This document shows, piece by piece, positions 23,542 through 35,532 of a stretch of DNA of 64,000 nt (position 1 is the first letter of the stretch; each line of letters begins with the position of its first letter). The notes under the pieces are model-generated. The model was not told where the DNA came from. It was given only the letters and a program-made list of their open reading frames with translations, and did not search any database. The translations under genes were made by a program, and so were the position numbers. Source of the stretch: Carallia brachiata (taxonomy: Eukaryota > Streptophyta > Magnoliopsida > Malpighiales > Rhizophoraceae); NCBI GenBank assembly GCA_021464245.1, contig JADCRB010000064.1:3014275-3078274 (forward strand), read 5' to 3'.

Positions 23542-25057
23542 TAATACACTTCCCTCAACTGCAAATTAAAAAAAAAAAAAAAAAAAAGTCGGATGACGCT
23601 TTCTGGAAAGTAAAGGCCAGAGCTTTTTCTTTGAAATACACATGTCAAAGCACACAACTTGCTACACATTACTATCGAATACATCCATTTTCTGAGAAAT
23701 AAACGAACTGGGAATAGAATAATAGAGACCCCAGATGTTACTTCACTGTTTTCAATCGCCGCCCAACAGAAAATCAGTTGGAAAATCCGCAGACAACGTT
23801 GTGACCTTTGACACACTTGGGTGCCACACGCAGACTGTGGGGCCGAAAAAAAGAAGGAAAAAAGAAGTTAGAAAAGGCAGAAAATTGTTAGAAATTACCT
23901 GAATAATATATACAGGAACCCTTGAAGCAGAAAAGTCTCAACCTCTCAACTGCTCGTTCTCTGGTTCAGTGGCCGGCCCGACCCTCCGGTTAGTAGCTCA
24001 ATCTGGCAATGATGGAGATGGATGACAGTGGAGGATAGTGTCTACATCTGATATTGAGATGGGTCTTTTGGAGTCTGATGAGGAGAGCAGAGGTTGGGGA
24101 AGGGCGCTTTGCCAGAGAGTGTGGCGAGGGGTGCACTGCTTCTCGGCTTGCCTTGGATATGCAGATTTTGATTATTTGTTTATTTTGTGCTTGATTGTTG
24201 ATAATTTTTATCGTTACCTCAACGACATGTCGGTTGACGTTTGCTTATTCAATCAAAGCCCAATGCCTTGCCATGAGTATATCTCGGGCCAAGCGTCTGG
24301 CAGAAAACGCCGAAAACCGAATTGGATTGGCAATAATACCGTACCCGAAATCTTACATGTAAACGGAAATTTATGTAAAAAGTATAATAATGAGTTTTAA
24401 ATTTATTAATATTGTAATTAGACGTAAAAAATTTATTTGAGTGTATCAGTATTTAAATAATAGTCTGTCTTTTAAAATAATTAGATATCACGACAGTTTA
24501 GATATTGATCTTGATTCTTAAATACCATAACCAACTTGTGTACGAACACTCTTTCATTTGCCTTTTTCCTTTTTCGTTTTTTTTTTTAATTTTTTAGTTT
24601 CTCCACTGAACAAAATATGGTGAAACAGTCTCTCACGGTGAAAGGTCTCTCAGCGAAAATAAAGGTATCAATTGTGCCCTAGACCCTTCTCAATCCTTAA
24701 TGCTCCACTTAACAAAATATAAACTTGAATCTATGGACGGTTATTTAAACCTCAGCAAGCTGCTATATAATGTTTCATTACAATGTCAAAGAAAACCAAT
24801 TTGTATTTTGATATTCTGATTGTGATATATATATTATTAATACACTAAGGCAACAAATTTTTTTTTAAAAAAAAGAAAAAGATTGTACAAATTCAACTTC
24901 AATCATTTATCTATAAACTTGTAACTCAGATAGAATTATGCTATTTCTCGTGTAATCCAGTTCCAGTGAAGAAGTTTCCTGCCAAAGGACTGGTTATCGC
25001 GTGTTCATACTCTATATAAAGCACTAATAAGGCATTAGCATGGCTTGTTTTTGCTTC
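23542..25057. other. Intergenic; short unassigned plus-strand frame at 24059-24400
   Basis: A plus-strand frame with an ATG at 24059 encodes about 113 residues (MGLLESDEESRGWGRALC and so on) that match nothing I recognise. It faces away from EMB506 and could be a chance frame. The rest is AT-rich. Confidence 0.35.
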
Positions 25058-27442
25058 TCAGCTTACCTGTTCCCCGATCAAGTCCAACCCAACAACCAGA
25101 AAAGTCAAGCCTTGGAATAACAAGAAGTAGAAATGAAGTCCCTGGGCAGATAACAGGCTTCTTGCAGATGCGATTAGCAGAAGAAAAGCAAGTGCAAGCT
25201 CCTTCCTATAAATTCTGTTTCTCTTCTTTTTTGGTGGTGCTTCTTGTTCCTTGATTTTACTTAGCAATTCTAGTCCGGACTCGGAATTCCTCTTGAGTAT
25301 CTTCTCTTCATATGAAGATTTTGATTCCCTCTCAGCCAAGGCCAATAAATCAGATTCAGATGATCTTCCTGTCTTCTTTGTCACAACCCATTCGTAAGCG
25401 CTCCCAAGCTGGAACAACCCGGAAACCATGGCATTGAATTTTGTAACGGACATGGAGTTCTCGAAGAGCAGGTAAGGGACTAAGAAAGGGAACGATTTTG
25501 GTGCAGGAAGAATGTTTAGGAAGGACATGAAAATGGGTATATAGCAAATTACCCAAAGAGGCAGCTCAGCTTCAGGTATGACCATGGTCAATGGGAGAAT
25601 GATACAAAATAATGTGAATGAGTAAAAAGGAAGTATAAGTTTCCTCAAAAGAAAGAATAGGAATATCAAGTTGGCCTTCTTCCATATCGATATCTGCATA
25701 GAACGGATTAAGCAATGGAGTCAAACACATAGAATTTTAGTTTTGGAAGAAAATGGAAGACTTTTTTATATCGAAAATTAAGCAAAAACCTTGGAAGTTA
25801 TTATAGCAGGAAGGCATAAACGGAATAGTTGCATTGGACCAGAATGCCAGCGATGCTGCTGCTTCTTGTAGGCTTCATAAGACTCGGGCAGTTCGCAGAG
25901 CGCCCTGACATCATTGAGAAATATGAATTTCCATCCATTTAAGTGTGCTCGAACAGCAATGTCCATGTCCTCAACTGTTGTTCTCTCAAGCCAGCCGCCT
26001 GAATCCTCCAAAGCCTTAATTCTCCACACACCAGCCGTTCCATTGAAGCCGAAGAAATTGAGGAAAATACCATTGACTTGCTGCTCCACCTCAAAATGGA
26101 AGCACAGGTTGATGTTTTGGAGCCTTGTGAGCAAGTTCTCATCCTTGTTCACAAAGGACCAGCGAGCCTGGACCAGACCAAGTTCAGGATTTCCCTGTCA
26201 AAATTGAAGGCACGTAAATCAGAAATCAATCTTCAGATTACAAGAAACGTCCTTTCTACTTTTTTTTTTTTCTTTTGCATAAAAGATACTACCTTGAAGT
26301 AGGGAATTGTTTGTTTGAGGAAATCAGGATTTGGCTGGAAGTCAGCATCAAATATCGCAACGAATTCATAGTCTTTGACATAATCACAGGCCATGGCTGA
26401 TTTCAAGTTGCCAGCTTTATATCCTGTTCTGATTAATCTATGCCTATAGATGAGGTTGGCCCCTTTATGACGCCACGATGAGACTTCATCTTGAATAAGG
26501 AGCTGAATAGCTGCATCATCTGAATCATCTAGGACTTGAATTAATAACCTGTCCTTTGGCCAATCAAGCTGACAGGCTGCAGCAATGGATTGTGCATACA
26601 CCTAAACAGAATGCCAGATCCAATCAGAGGCTTATGTTAGGCAACAAAAAAAGAACAAAAATTCGACGAGGAAATGCAGTAAAATTGAAATTCCTTGAAG
26701 CAACCTTATTGAGAGTTGAGACCAACAAAATTTGCTTAATTCAGCAATGACAGACAAATTAGAACCAGCAAAAAAAAAAAAGAGTATGTTTAGTTACCTC
26801 TCTCTCATTGCACATGGGAATCTGAACAAGAACCATTGGGAAACCTGAAGGATCCTCAATATCATAAGCCTCACCATTTATTGTGGGCTTCAAGTTATTG
26901 TACTTGATCCAGAAGCATCCAATACATAGAACTAGACGATCGAGAGATTGAATCAAGAATAGAACAATGCAGAACTTGGAAAGATTTACCACTAACGGAG
27001 CAACATAATCAACTCTAAAAGACAACCAAGCCATATAGGACCATTGCAGCAGGCCCTGAACTTCCCATGGGTGAATCAAATTCAGGTTCCATTTTTGGAA
27101 GTGTGCAAAAACTTCTATCACCAAAGCTGCAATTGATATAACAAGAAATGCTTTGATAAATATGTACAACTTTCCTCTATTTTTACGCTCCTCTTCCTCC
27201 TCAATGCTTTCAGAAAAAGCAATGCGTTTCCTGATCGAAGCAAACATGGCCTTGAAACCCGTTGCGAGCCATGAAATGCAAGTGAGAGCCTTGTATGTTT
27301 TGAGGAGAAGAAACCATGTGAGTTGCTTTGGACTCACAGCCTTTTGTTTCTCAGGAAGCAAAGGAGAATCCGAAGTATTGATTTCAACTATAGAGAGGCT
27401 GTTAGGCTTATCGATGGTGATGAGAACTGAGCTTGGAGCCAT
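25058..27442 (-). CDS. CSLC4: Cellulose synthase-like C, xyloglucan glucan synthase
   Basis: CSLC proteins are Golgi membrane GT2 enzymes that build the beta-1,4-glucan backbone of xyloglucan from UDP-glucose. Four exons, all phase 0: 27442-26798, 26601-26293, 26194-25790 and 25693-25058, giving 664 residues. The N-terminus ([27 protein letters not shown]) matches Arabidopsis CSLC4 more closely than other CSLCs. Transmembrane segments lie in exon 1 (residues about 100-200) and exon 4. Catalytic GT2 motifs are present: [17 protein letters not shown] in [13 protein letters not shown], and the QQHRWHSGP form of QxxRW. The C-terminal tail has [16 protein letters not shown] and ends [10 protein letters not shown]. 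An upstream in-frame Met at 27499 is probably 5' UTR. The gene looks intact. Confidence 0.94.
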
Positions 27443-29160
27443 TTTCTCTCTGCTTGGAATGCAGAGTCCAAGTAAAAAACAGAGGAAACAGAGCAACACT
27501 CAATACTTGGATCGAGATTATGGAAGACAGGAAATGGGTTGAAATGGAAATTCAGTGTTGGATGTGTAGTTGAGAAACGGAGAAAAAGAGACCCAAAAAG
27601 AACCACTTTTCGTATGTTTCCACCCAATTTTGGACCTGTAAAGTGGAAACAGAATCCTGGATTTCAGACAGAGAGGTTTGTTAAGGTTGACATGATGTTT
27701 CGAATCAAAGCCTAATGAAAGTATGTGCGAGAGAGGGGGGGGGGGGGGTGATGGGTGGGGCTGATTTTCAAATGCTTTCTGTGAGCTGTTAATAAAGAAG
27801 AGGAAGTGTCACATTTTCTACTCTGTGGTTGAAATTGCTCATTAGAACCTTGACAGTTCATCTCAATTTTAATAATAATCTTTTATCTTATGAACTGAAG
27901 CCGAAACTTACTTCTTTATGTTATTATTTAATTTCTTTCTAAGAAAAATTTACTACTTAAATGTTAATAGATATTTACTTAATGATTGTTGAATCATAAA
28001 CTTAATGTTCACAATTTAACTAAATCTTTCAAACCCATTTTTAGGGCAAGGACACTCGGCATTTTTTTTTGTAGAATTTAAACTTAAATTAATTATATAA
28101 AAATAAATCAGATCATAGTTATATCAAATAAATAATAGTAATATCATCGTCATTTTAACTATAAGATCCCACTAAACAAGTTGATTCAAATCCAGGTGGC
28201 TTTGCATGACTGGTTGCCAAGAATTAAGTAAATGAATATTGAGTGACAACTCTTTTTTTTTAAAATTTTTTTGAACGCAATTTAGTGACAACTTGAGACA
28301 GCCGAATTGCAGATCAAACCCACCAAACAAATTTTCTTATCAAGTGATTGGGTGCCGCGTGTAGATATGCAAAATATTGTACAACCAAGCATATGATCGA
28401 TACAATTAATAACTTAGTACGTCTATATTATGTCTAATATTCCCATTTTTGTTAACAAGAATGTCACTGAAAGTGCTAAAATTTCCTTATTCGGGTTCAA
28501 ATCATTCGGGTCGAAAATACAAAAATAAAACTACAAATCTCATATTTTAAACGGATTAAGATTGAGTTGAGGGATCAGATTGGAATTTACTTCAAATTGC
28601 CTTAAAAAATATTGAAAAATTACCCTGCATTGTAATCCCATACCTGACTAAAAAAGGTAAGAACAGCTGGAAAGGGGAATTGAGATTTTTTTTTGTTTGA
28701 CTGGAAGGAAATCATTGGATTAAGATAGAACGATTCCTATATAAGATCAATCTGAGGGTGTCAAACAAACTTACACGAAACAGGAGGAAACAACCGTTAA
28801 AATAGCTTACGACTAAATAAGTCACAAGGATCACAACTTAATTGGATCCAAAGTTCAATTAGACAAATTCATCTGATGAGAGCGAAAATTAGAATTAAGA
28901 TAAGCTTACTTAACACTGTCTCATATAGACCTATCTCATCTGGACACAATTGCAAAAAGCAGCACAAACCGCACTTCAACGAATTTACGATAGAAATCAA
29001 TCGAAAAAATCCGACAATGATTTCCTTCAAAACTACTCTACAGAAGAACACAAACTAAACAAAAATATCATACATTTTAGTCCCAGAAACCAACACCCAG
29101 GCACAAAAGTACAACCATCTCCAAAGTACACAGCATAGAACTTCAACGGAGACATAAAAG
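27443..29160. other. Intergenic, gene-poor
   Basis: CSLC4 promoter side followed by AT-rich DNA. A G14 run lies at 27735-27748 within a GA/G-rich patch about 300 bp upstream of the CSLC4 ATG. No gene is recognised. Confidence 0.5.
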
Positions 29161-29429
29161 ATATTGTCCGGCAAAGGTGCAGGTGGCTCGCCCAAGGGCG
29201 ACGGTGGCGGCGACGGCGAGGGGATGACGCACAGAAGCAGGGTGATGAGTGGTGCCGGCAGCAAGAGGGTAATAGTGTGGGCTGCGCCAGAGGCTCCTGT
29301 TTCGGCTATAGAAGAACCGACTCCAATGCAGTCGCTGGCAACTGATACTATGGCCCTGGCGACTGATGAGCTGTCTGAGACGGTGGTGCCGGCGGCCAGT
29401 ACGATGGCTAATTGAGATGAAGTTATCTA
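29161..29429. other. GC-rich island with open frames on both strands
   Basis: This stretch stands out as GC-rich in AT-rich surroundings. The plus strand has an 83-codon frame (29164-29415) without an ATG at its start. The minus strand has a frame open from about 29429 to 29055 with no ATG before MLPAPLITLLLC; it contains PSPSPPPSPLGEPPAPLP, like a hydroxyproline-rich or arabinogalactan-type segment. I cannot assign either. It may be a gene fragment carried in from elsewhere. Confidence 0.35.
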
Positions 29430-29921
29430 TGTGAAATGTAAGAATGTCACGTTCTAAAGAGTAGAATGTACCATTATAGGTTTGCTTTTGGTGAGAGAGT
29501 CTAACAACCAGAATTTATTTTAGTATATTAAGAGTTTCATTTTAGTTATAAATTATACAAATGATATAAGTTTTCTCTTCTTATAAATTTCACATTTTTT
29601 TTTTAAGATTAAAATTTTAGATTTCTAGAATAAATGTTTAAATTATAACCTGAACCAGAATTTGCAATGCAATCAAATACCCTTTATCCTTTCCATGCAA
29701 ATTACAGTTAAAAAGGCAGTGTGGATCTGATAACAATGGCCCATTATTAAAAGCTACATTAACACTTTCACTTCATGCATAGTCACCATAGAAAACGTAA
29801 AACAAGACTACAGGACTACGCTTTTTGCCGTCTGCCACAGGAGCAGAGAAACCGGGAACCTCGCGGCACAATTTATGCTCGCACCTACCTTCTTTATGTG
29901 CCCAACGCTATGCAACCTGGT

Positions 29922-29969
29922 GCACATAAAGTTGTTCTTTTTTTTTTTTGAGCACATAAAGTTGTTCTT
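29922..29969. repeat. Poly(T) insert between 18-bp direct repeats
   Basis: The sequence gcacataaagttgttctt occurs exactly at 29922-29939 and 29952-29969, separated only by a T run plus ga. The form is that of a LINE-type insertion reduced to its poly(A) tail. Confidence 0.7.
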
Positions 29970-32900
29970 AGTAAAGAAAGGTTTTTCTTTTACAACTTTC
30001 AAGGGAAATCTATCTATTTGTCAATTCGAATACATGGGGCCCGCCAAAAAACCAATATTCCTTAAGTCGGCATTGCACTAACCATAAACGTTATTTAAGG
30101 CCTAACCCCAGGACATTCAAGCCATCTATATGCATGAGCCTTGTTCTTTATTAATAATCTGCGAGTAAATAAACATGACTCAATACTTTATTTCATCAAG
30201 ATCTATAGGTGGGGCATTTCTTTGATATGATGATAAATCATACACCGATTTCTAAAGTTTCTGATAAAATAAGTGGGAACAAATCAGATCAATTGATATA
30301 ATTTAGACCCAATAATAAAGGGTTAAGGAGAATTTGAGGCAGCAATAATGATGATGCCAGTGTCATCCTCTCATTTAGCAACATTATATATTGCAGTCCT
30401 TTTTGTGATTCAATGCATGTGTCCATATTGAATTCTGTCATTTTCAAATTGAAAAAACCTTCTTGGTTTCATAAAAGTACTTTTAAAGTAACAACAAAAT
30501 AAATATAAATTGTCCGATGGTTAAATTCATGGAAAAAAAATAAACTATCAAATATCATTAATTGGAACCATGTTGTTGCTATTTTATTGTACTCACGTAA
30601 TCTTGGTCTTTCGGATTATAATATAAGTCAGAGCATACTGCTATAAGTTTAGACAATACTTGGTGAGGTGGGATCTCCAAATGTTTAAAGAATTGACAAT
30701 CCCAAGTGAGCCAAACTGAGACAAGTCTTGGTATAATCTAGGACGAATAAGCTCCCTCACATTGATGTGGTTTAAATCTGTTAGTTAATGCAGTTACTTT
30801 TTAACCATATGTATTAAACTCCTACCTGATGGACCCAGACTAGTTCCATTCTTCAAAAAACCCATTTAGACCATTGATCCGATCCACCCAGCAAAAAGAG
30901 TATAAAAGATTAACAATAATTGTTAATAGTAATGCTTTTATTGGAAGAGAAAACTGGTTAGAAACAAATGGAGCTAGCATATGTTCATGTAGATAGATGT
31001 GATGTATCCTAGCAACCAAGCACTGGAACTCCAGTCTCATATTCAGCAATGCCCCACTAGAACTAGCAATGTGCAACTGAATATGTCAAATATTTGCTCT
31101 CCAAAGCAATCTTGTCTTGGACACCTTGCAAGCTTTACAGGGGCAGTTGCTGTTCTGATATCAAGTTCCCATGTGATATGCTTCCATGTCCATCAGTTGT
31201 TCACAACTTCCGTGTAATATCCGTAGTCTTAATTTTGATGTTTCTGTTAATTATCGCCTTGCTTCTTCCCCATGTCTAGCAGATCGTTCTATTCTCTGAT
31301 CTTAACCGTTGAAGTGCCGTAGAATCTGATTCAGTGGCAGATACAGGAAGCACTATCCAGCAAATGTAGTTATGCTAATTTGTATTTCTCTGCAAAATTT
31401 GTTCTCCCCGGTTATTTATGGTACCGTCCAGTCAACAGGAGTTAATTTAAGTACTTTACATCAGTGAAATAGGACTTAAAGGGTGTTTGGTTTTGCTAAT
31501 AGAGGGATGCTGTTGCTGTTGTTGTTCCAAAAAGTAAGAGAGAGGAGTTTGGTAAAAATTTGTTTACTACAGTTGAGGTTGCATTTTCCTCCAATCAGCA
31601 GCTGTTGAGTAAAGTAATTTTACAAAAATAGCAGTTCAGTCCACATATAACTCAAACCTGAATTAAATGTAACGTGATTCAAAAGTAATCTAATTTGAAA
31701 TTATTCAAACCCAAAATGATCCAACTCGAACTCAATCTAACCTGACTTTTTAACACCTCTTGCATAAATAGGATGTTGGACGCTGGATAAACGTGCTGAC
31801 GTTAAACCACCAATAATATTGAAAGACCCATAATTTACTGCCATTTTTGGTAAATTACGTATACATAGATCTAAATGTTAGTTTAGTTACTTACATATGT
31901 AACACCCTTCTAAGAGGGAACTTTTAGAACCAACCGAATGCTTCTCAGAAGCTCATCAAGTAAGAACTGATGCAAAGGATAGACCCCAGTTGTTGACGTA
32001 ACATAAATCCTAAAACTGGTGGAACAACCAATTCACAGTACCGATCTACATGTAAAAGGGGCCATTGATTGTAGCATTGGAGCACAATGTGGATGTGTAT
32101 CGTACGTTGCCGACACATAGAACTTCAAATTTATTGCTACATGTATTACAGTATTAATTCAAGTGTGCCTTCACCAAAGACAAATCCTTTTACATGGGTG
32201 CCAAACACATAAAGATATAAGCAAAGACAGACGCCCACAAGATAGAGAAAAGATTATAGTTTGTAAATGCAAGATTGGGAATGGTAACAATCAGAAGATA
32301 ACAAAAGAATGTGGCAGTGCCTAAAATGTTTGCCATGATTCTCTCTCACATGTCTGTTTGGTGAGATGTCCATTTTAATACAGATGAATCATTGACATAA
32401 ACATTGCCACCATGCTTGCATCATTGGTGACATGATGAGGAATTGTCTAGTTGCTGTGGATCATTTTTTTAATGTTAGCTCAAAAAAATACCCTAACTAA
32501 GGACTTTTTGACACTTTAATTGCAAAGAGGCTTTTTTTTTGTTACAGTTTATTAATTATTAGTTGATAATACAGAAACAGAATCCAAATGGATTTGGAGG
32601 GAGAAATCAGAGTACAAAACTGATTGGGTTTTTGCTGTTATTGCAGAAAACTTGCCATTGCCTGCCAACAAACAGAATCACCTTTCTAACTTTAAAAATC
32701 TTATTGCTTGGCTTTCAAAGGGATTATGCAAAAGAGCCATCAATCCTGAGCGGCTCGCCGCGCTGTATGTCATCAGTCCACTAGAACAATACTAATGCTT
32801 ATTTTTCTTTGATCAAGACAGACCTTGCAACAATTGTCTAGAGGGACTTGAGTACAAACTTAGGAATCTTGCATTCATTTCGATCTGTGTCTTCCAATTT

Positions 32901-33752
32901 CATTGTAAAAGCTGCCTGTACACCACAATAACTGGCATCTACAGCATTCTAATTTCTAACCAAGTGGACCAAAATGGTACCGTAGCTTAATTTGCCAGTT
33001 GTTGCAAGTGAAAAATCCGTCAATTGCATGCATCCGCGTGGGAAGGAGAATAAAAATCTAAGTAGCCACCCTGTCCATCATTAAGACAACCCACAAGCCA
33101 AGGGGCCGGGCCCAAACAGTGGAATGGATTTTTCAATGTATCAGGTGTCGTAGACCCTTTTTGCCGAATGGGCTGGCTAGCTCAAGTACGGAGGTTTAGC
33201 TCAGTGCTACCCTTGATGTCTGACAGTCTTGAGATCCAATTTTAGTCTGATCTAATTAATAACAAAATATGGTTTAAAGCAATTGGTCAATTGAATTTAG
33301 CTGTTAATTTCATGAACATTAATTGCCCCAGCCACGGAACTGATACGCCTTTAAATATGGCATTCGGATTTGCAGCTTTTTTTTTTTTTTAATAGTAAAA
33401 AGAAAAGATCCTATCGAATATGTCGGTCATCAGATCTTTAAGTTGAGGTCGAGATAACTCATGTTTATTAAAACTTCGTTTAACAATCTTAAATAGACTG
33501 ACTTACCTCCTGAGTACTAGTAGAATCGAGCGTGACTCTAATACTAGAGTTTAGGTAAGCGAGCCTAACTCTCAACACCGCATATGACAGCTTATACCAA
33601 AAATGAGCCCTAGCATGAATCAGTTAGAGGGGAGTATAGGGGCGGGAGCTCGAGCTCAAGACTCATAACGTAAAAATACGTTAATTTATTATTGAGTTAC
33701 CATTCCAAATGATGATTTGCAGCTTTTAAAATATAAAAGTCTCACGATGAGC
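29970..33752. other. Intergenic, gene-poor
   Basis: Several frames of 60-80 codons occur on both strands but none resembles a protein family. Around 31490 the phrase gggtgtttggttttgct resembles ends of plant MITEs but no partner end was found. Confidence 0.45.
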
Positions 33753-33800
33753 AGTACCAGTATTAGTTTTTTTTTTTGGGTTCATAGTACCAGTATTAGT
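33753..33800. repeat. Poly(T) insert between 15-bp direct repeats
   Basis: The sequence agtaccagtattagt lies exactly at 33753-33767 and 33786-33800, flanking an 18-nt insert of a T run plus gggttcat. Same structure as 29922-29969. Confidence 0.7.
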
Positions 33801-35044
33801 TGGAAACAAAGATAAGGGGATCAAGAAGTCCAAAACTGGGTGCAGCAATTGACGTGGTCATGAAAAGAGGTTGTGCAGCCCAATGGGCCTGCAGCCAACC
33901 CCAATCACTTAAAAAGCAAAAGAAGTCGTTTGTCTTTTAGTTTGAGATCCAAAGATATCACAACCCCAGATGGGGCAAAAGAACATAATCAAAAACTTGG
34001 TTCCTACAAAATTAGCAAAGACAAAGAAAGAGTAGTTGATCGTGAAATGTACTAGCCTACGACTAGGACATCATCAAGGCAGTGCTGCCGTGTCTCCTAC
34101 CATTGTCACCACCCACATGTCAAAATCTCTCATTTTCAAGCCCTCCTTTTTCTATTCTATTCTCTCCACCTAAATTATTCACAAATTTCAAATGCCCCAC
34201 CACCTCCCATTTCTTCAAAGCCCCAATAATTGAAAATGCTTCTCCAAACATCCAACGTTGTGCCTTAGAACTTGTGATGTTGATCGATGACTTTTCCATG
34301 TTCACTAGCTCCATTATTAATTTATTATATTATACCTATGTGTAGCCATTAACATTATTATAATAATAATAAACTCGGTTTCATAGATCCATAAATAATG
34401 TTTGGTACGTTGCATCATCCTTTTAGTGTAGTGGGACGTATGGTTGCACGACTCTCGTGACCTTGTCCCTTCTTCGTCTTCGTCTTGTTTGACCCTTAAT
34501 GGTTAAGGAAAGTGAATTTTTAGATGCTAAAAACTGTCTATTTAATTTAATGTTAAGATTAACATATTTTATCATCCATATAATAATAAAAAAAAAATTA
34601 AATCTAACCATATATTTTAAAAAATTTTAAAAAAATTAACTTTTCTAACTGGTGCATGTATAAAAAAATTTTAATATTTAATAAAATTACATTTTAATTT
34701 AACAAATCAATTTGATCACAATCAGACAAGTGGTCCGTCCATTGTCACAAGCTTGCGAGTTCTAAATTGACACTTTTTGTTGGGTCATTACAAGATGTAA
34801 TATTCACATAATTAAGCTGTTGGTTGGACCAAATCAACTATCTGACTTGATCTGTGACAACGGACGACACTCTTAAGCTAATCATGATAACGAATTCTTC
34901 AATAATAGAGTAAGAAATATGCAAGCCGGCCCCTAGACATTAGAACATGATTTGCCTTATTATGCTGTATCTATAAGATAGATTGTTTAATTTATGGTGA
35001 CAGGCGGTACATGACTTTTAGGTGAAAGTCAAGGAATGAAAATT
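33801..35044. other. Intergenic, AT-rich
   Basis: No recognisable gene. Frames near 33873-34055 and 34082-34345 have no known relatives. Confidence 0.45.
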
Positions 35045-35532
35045 AGGGTGTGTTTGTTTCCTGTAAAATATTTTACAGGAAAAAATTTTACAAGTTTTTT
35101 GGCATTTATTTTACGGAAAATATTTTACATAGGTAAAATTTAGAGAAAATTTTCAGATTTTTAGGTAAAATAACTTCTCCTTTTGCATAGCTGAAGTTAT
35201 TTTCAGGGAAAACACAAACTGTGCTATAAGTAAGTGACAAAGGAAAATCATTATTTTCACTGTAAATATTTTCTCTTGTAAATATTTTATAAATGTAAGT
35301 TATTTTATAGCAAACAAACGGACCCATGATTTTCCTTTATCACTTACTTATAACACAGTTTGTGTTTTCCCTGAAAATAACTTCAGCTCTGCAAAAGGAG
35401 AAGTTATTTTACCTGAAAATCTGAAAATTTTCCCCAAATTTTACCTATATAAAATATTTTTCGTGAAACAAATACCGAAAAACTTGTAAAATTTTTTCCT
35501 ATAAAATGTTTTACAAGAAACAAACACAGCCT
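35045..35532. mobile_element. MITE with long terminal inverted repeats
   Basis: The left end agggtgtgtttgtttcctgt is the inverse of the right end, which reads caagaaacaaacacagcct. The arms match almost throughout, about 220 bp each; for example acttctccttttgcatagct on the left has its complement in agctctgcaaaaggagaagt on the right. Target duplication is ambiguous: TTA/TAA (PIF-like) or an imperfect 8 bp (hAT-like). Non-coding. Confidence 0.85.

Noticed and set aside
23139..23569. Second minus frame and a plus-strand frame over EMB506 exon 1
   Set aside because: Shadows of the real exon, which carries the WEDPDDG block and splices correctly.
33170..33260. gtttagctcagtgctacc, resembling a tRNA A box
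   Set aside because: No B box at the right distance and no cloverleaf arms.
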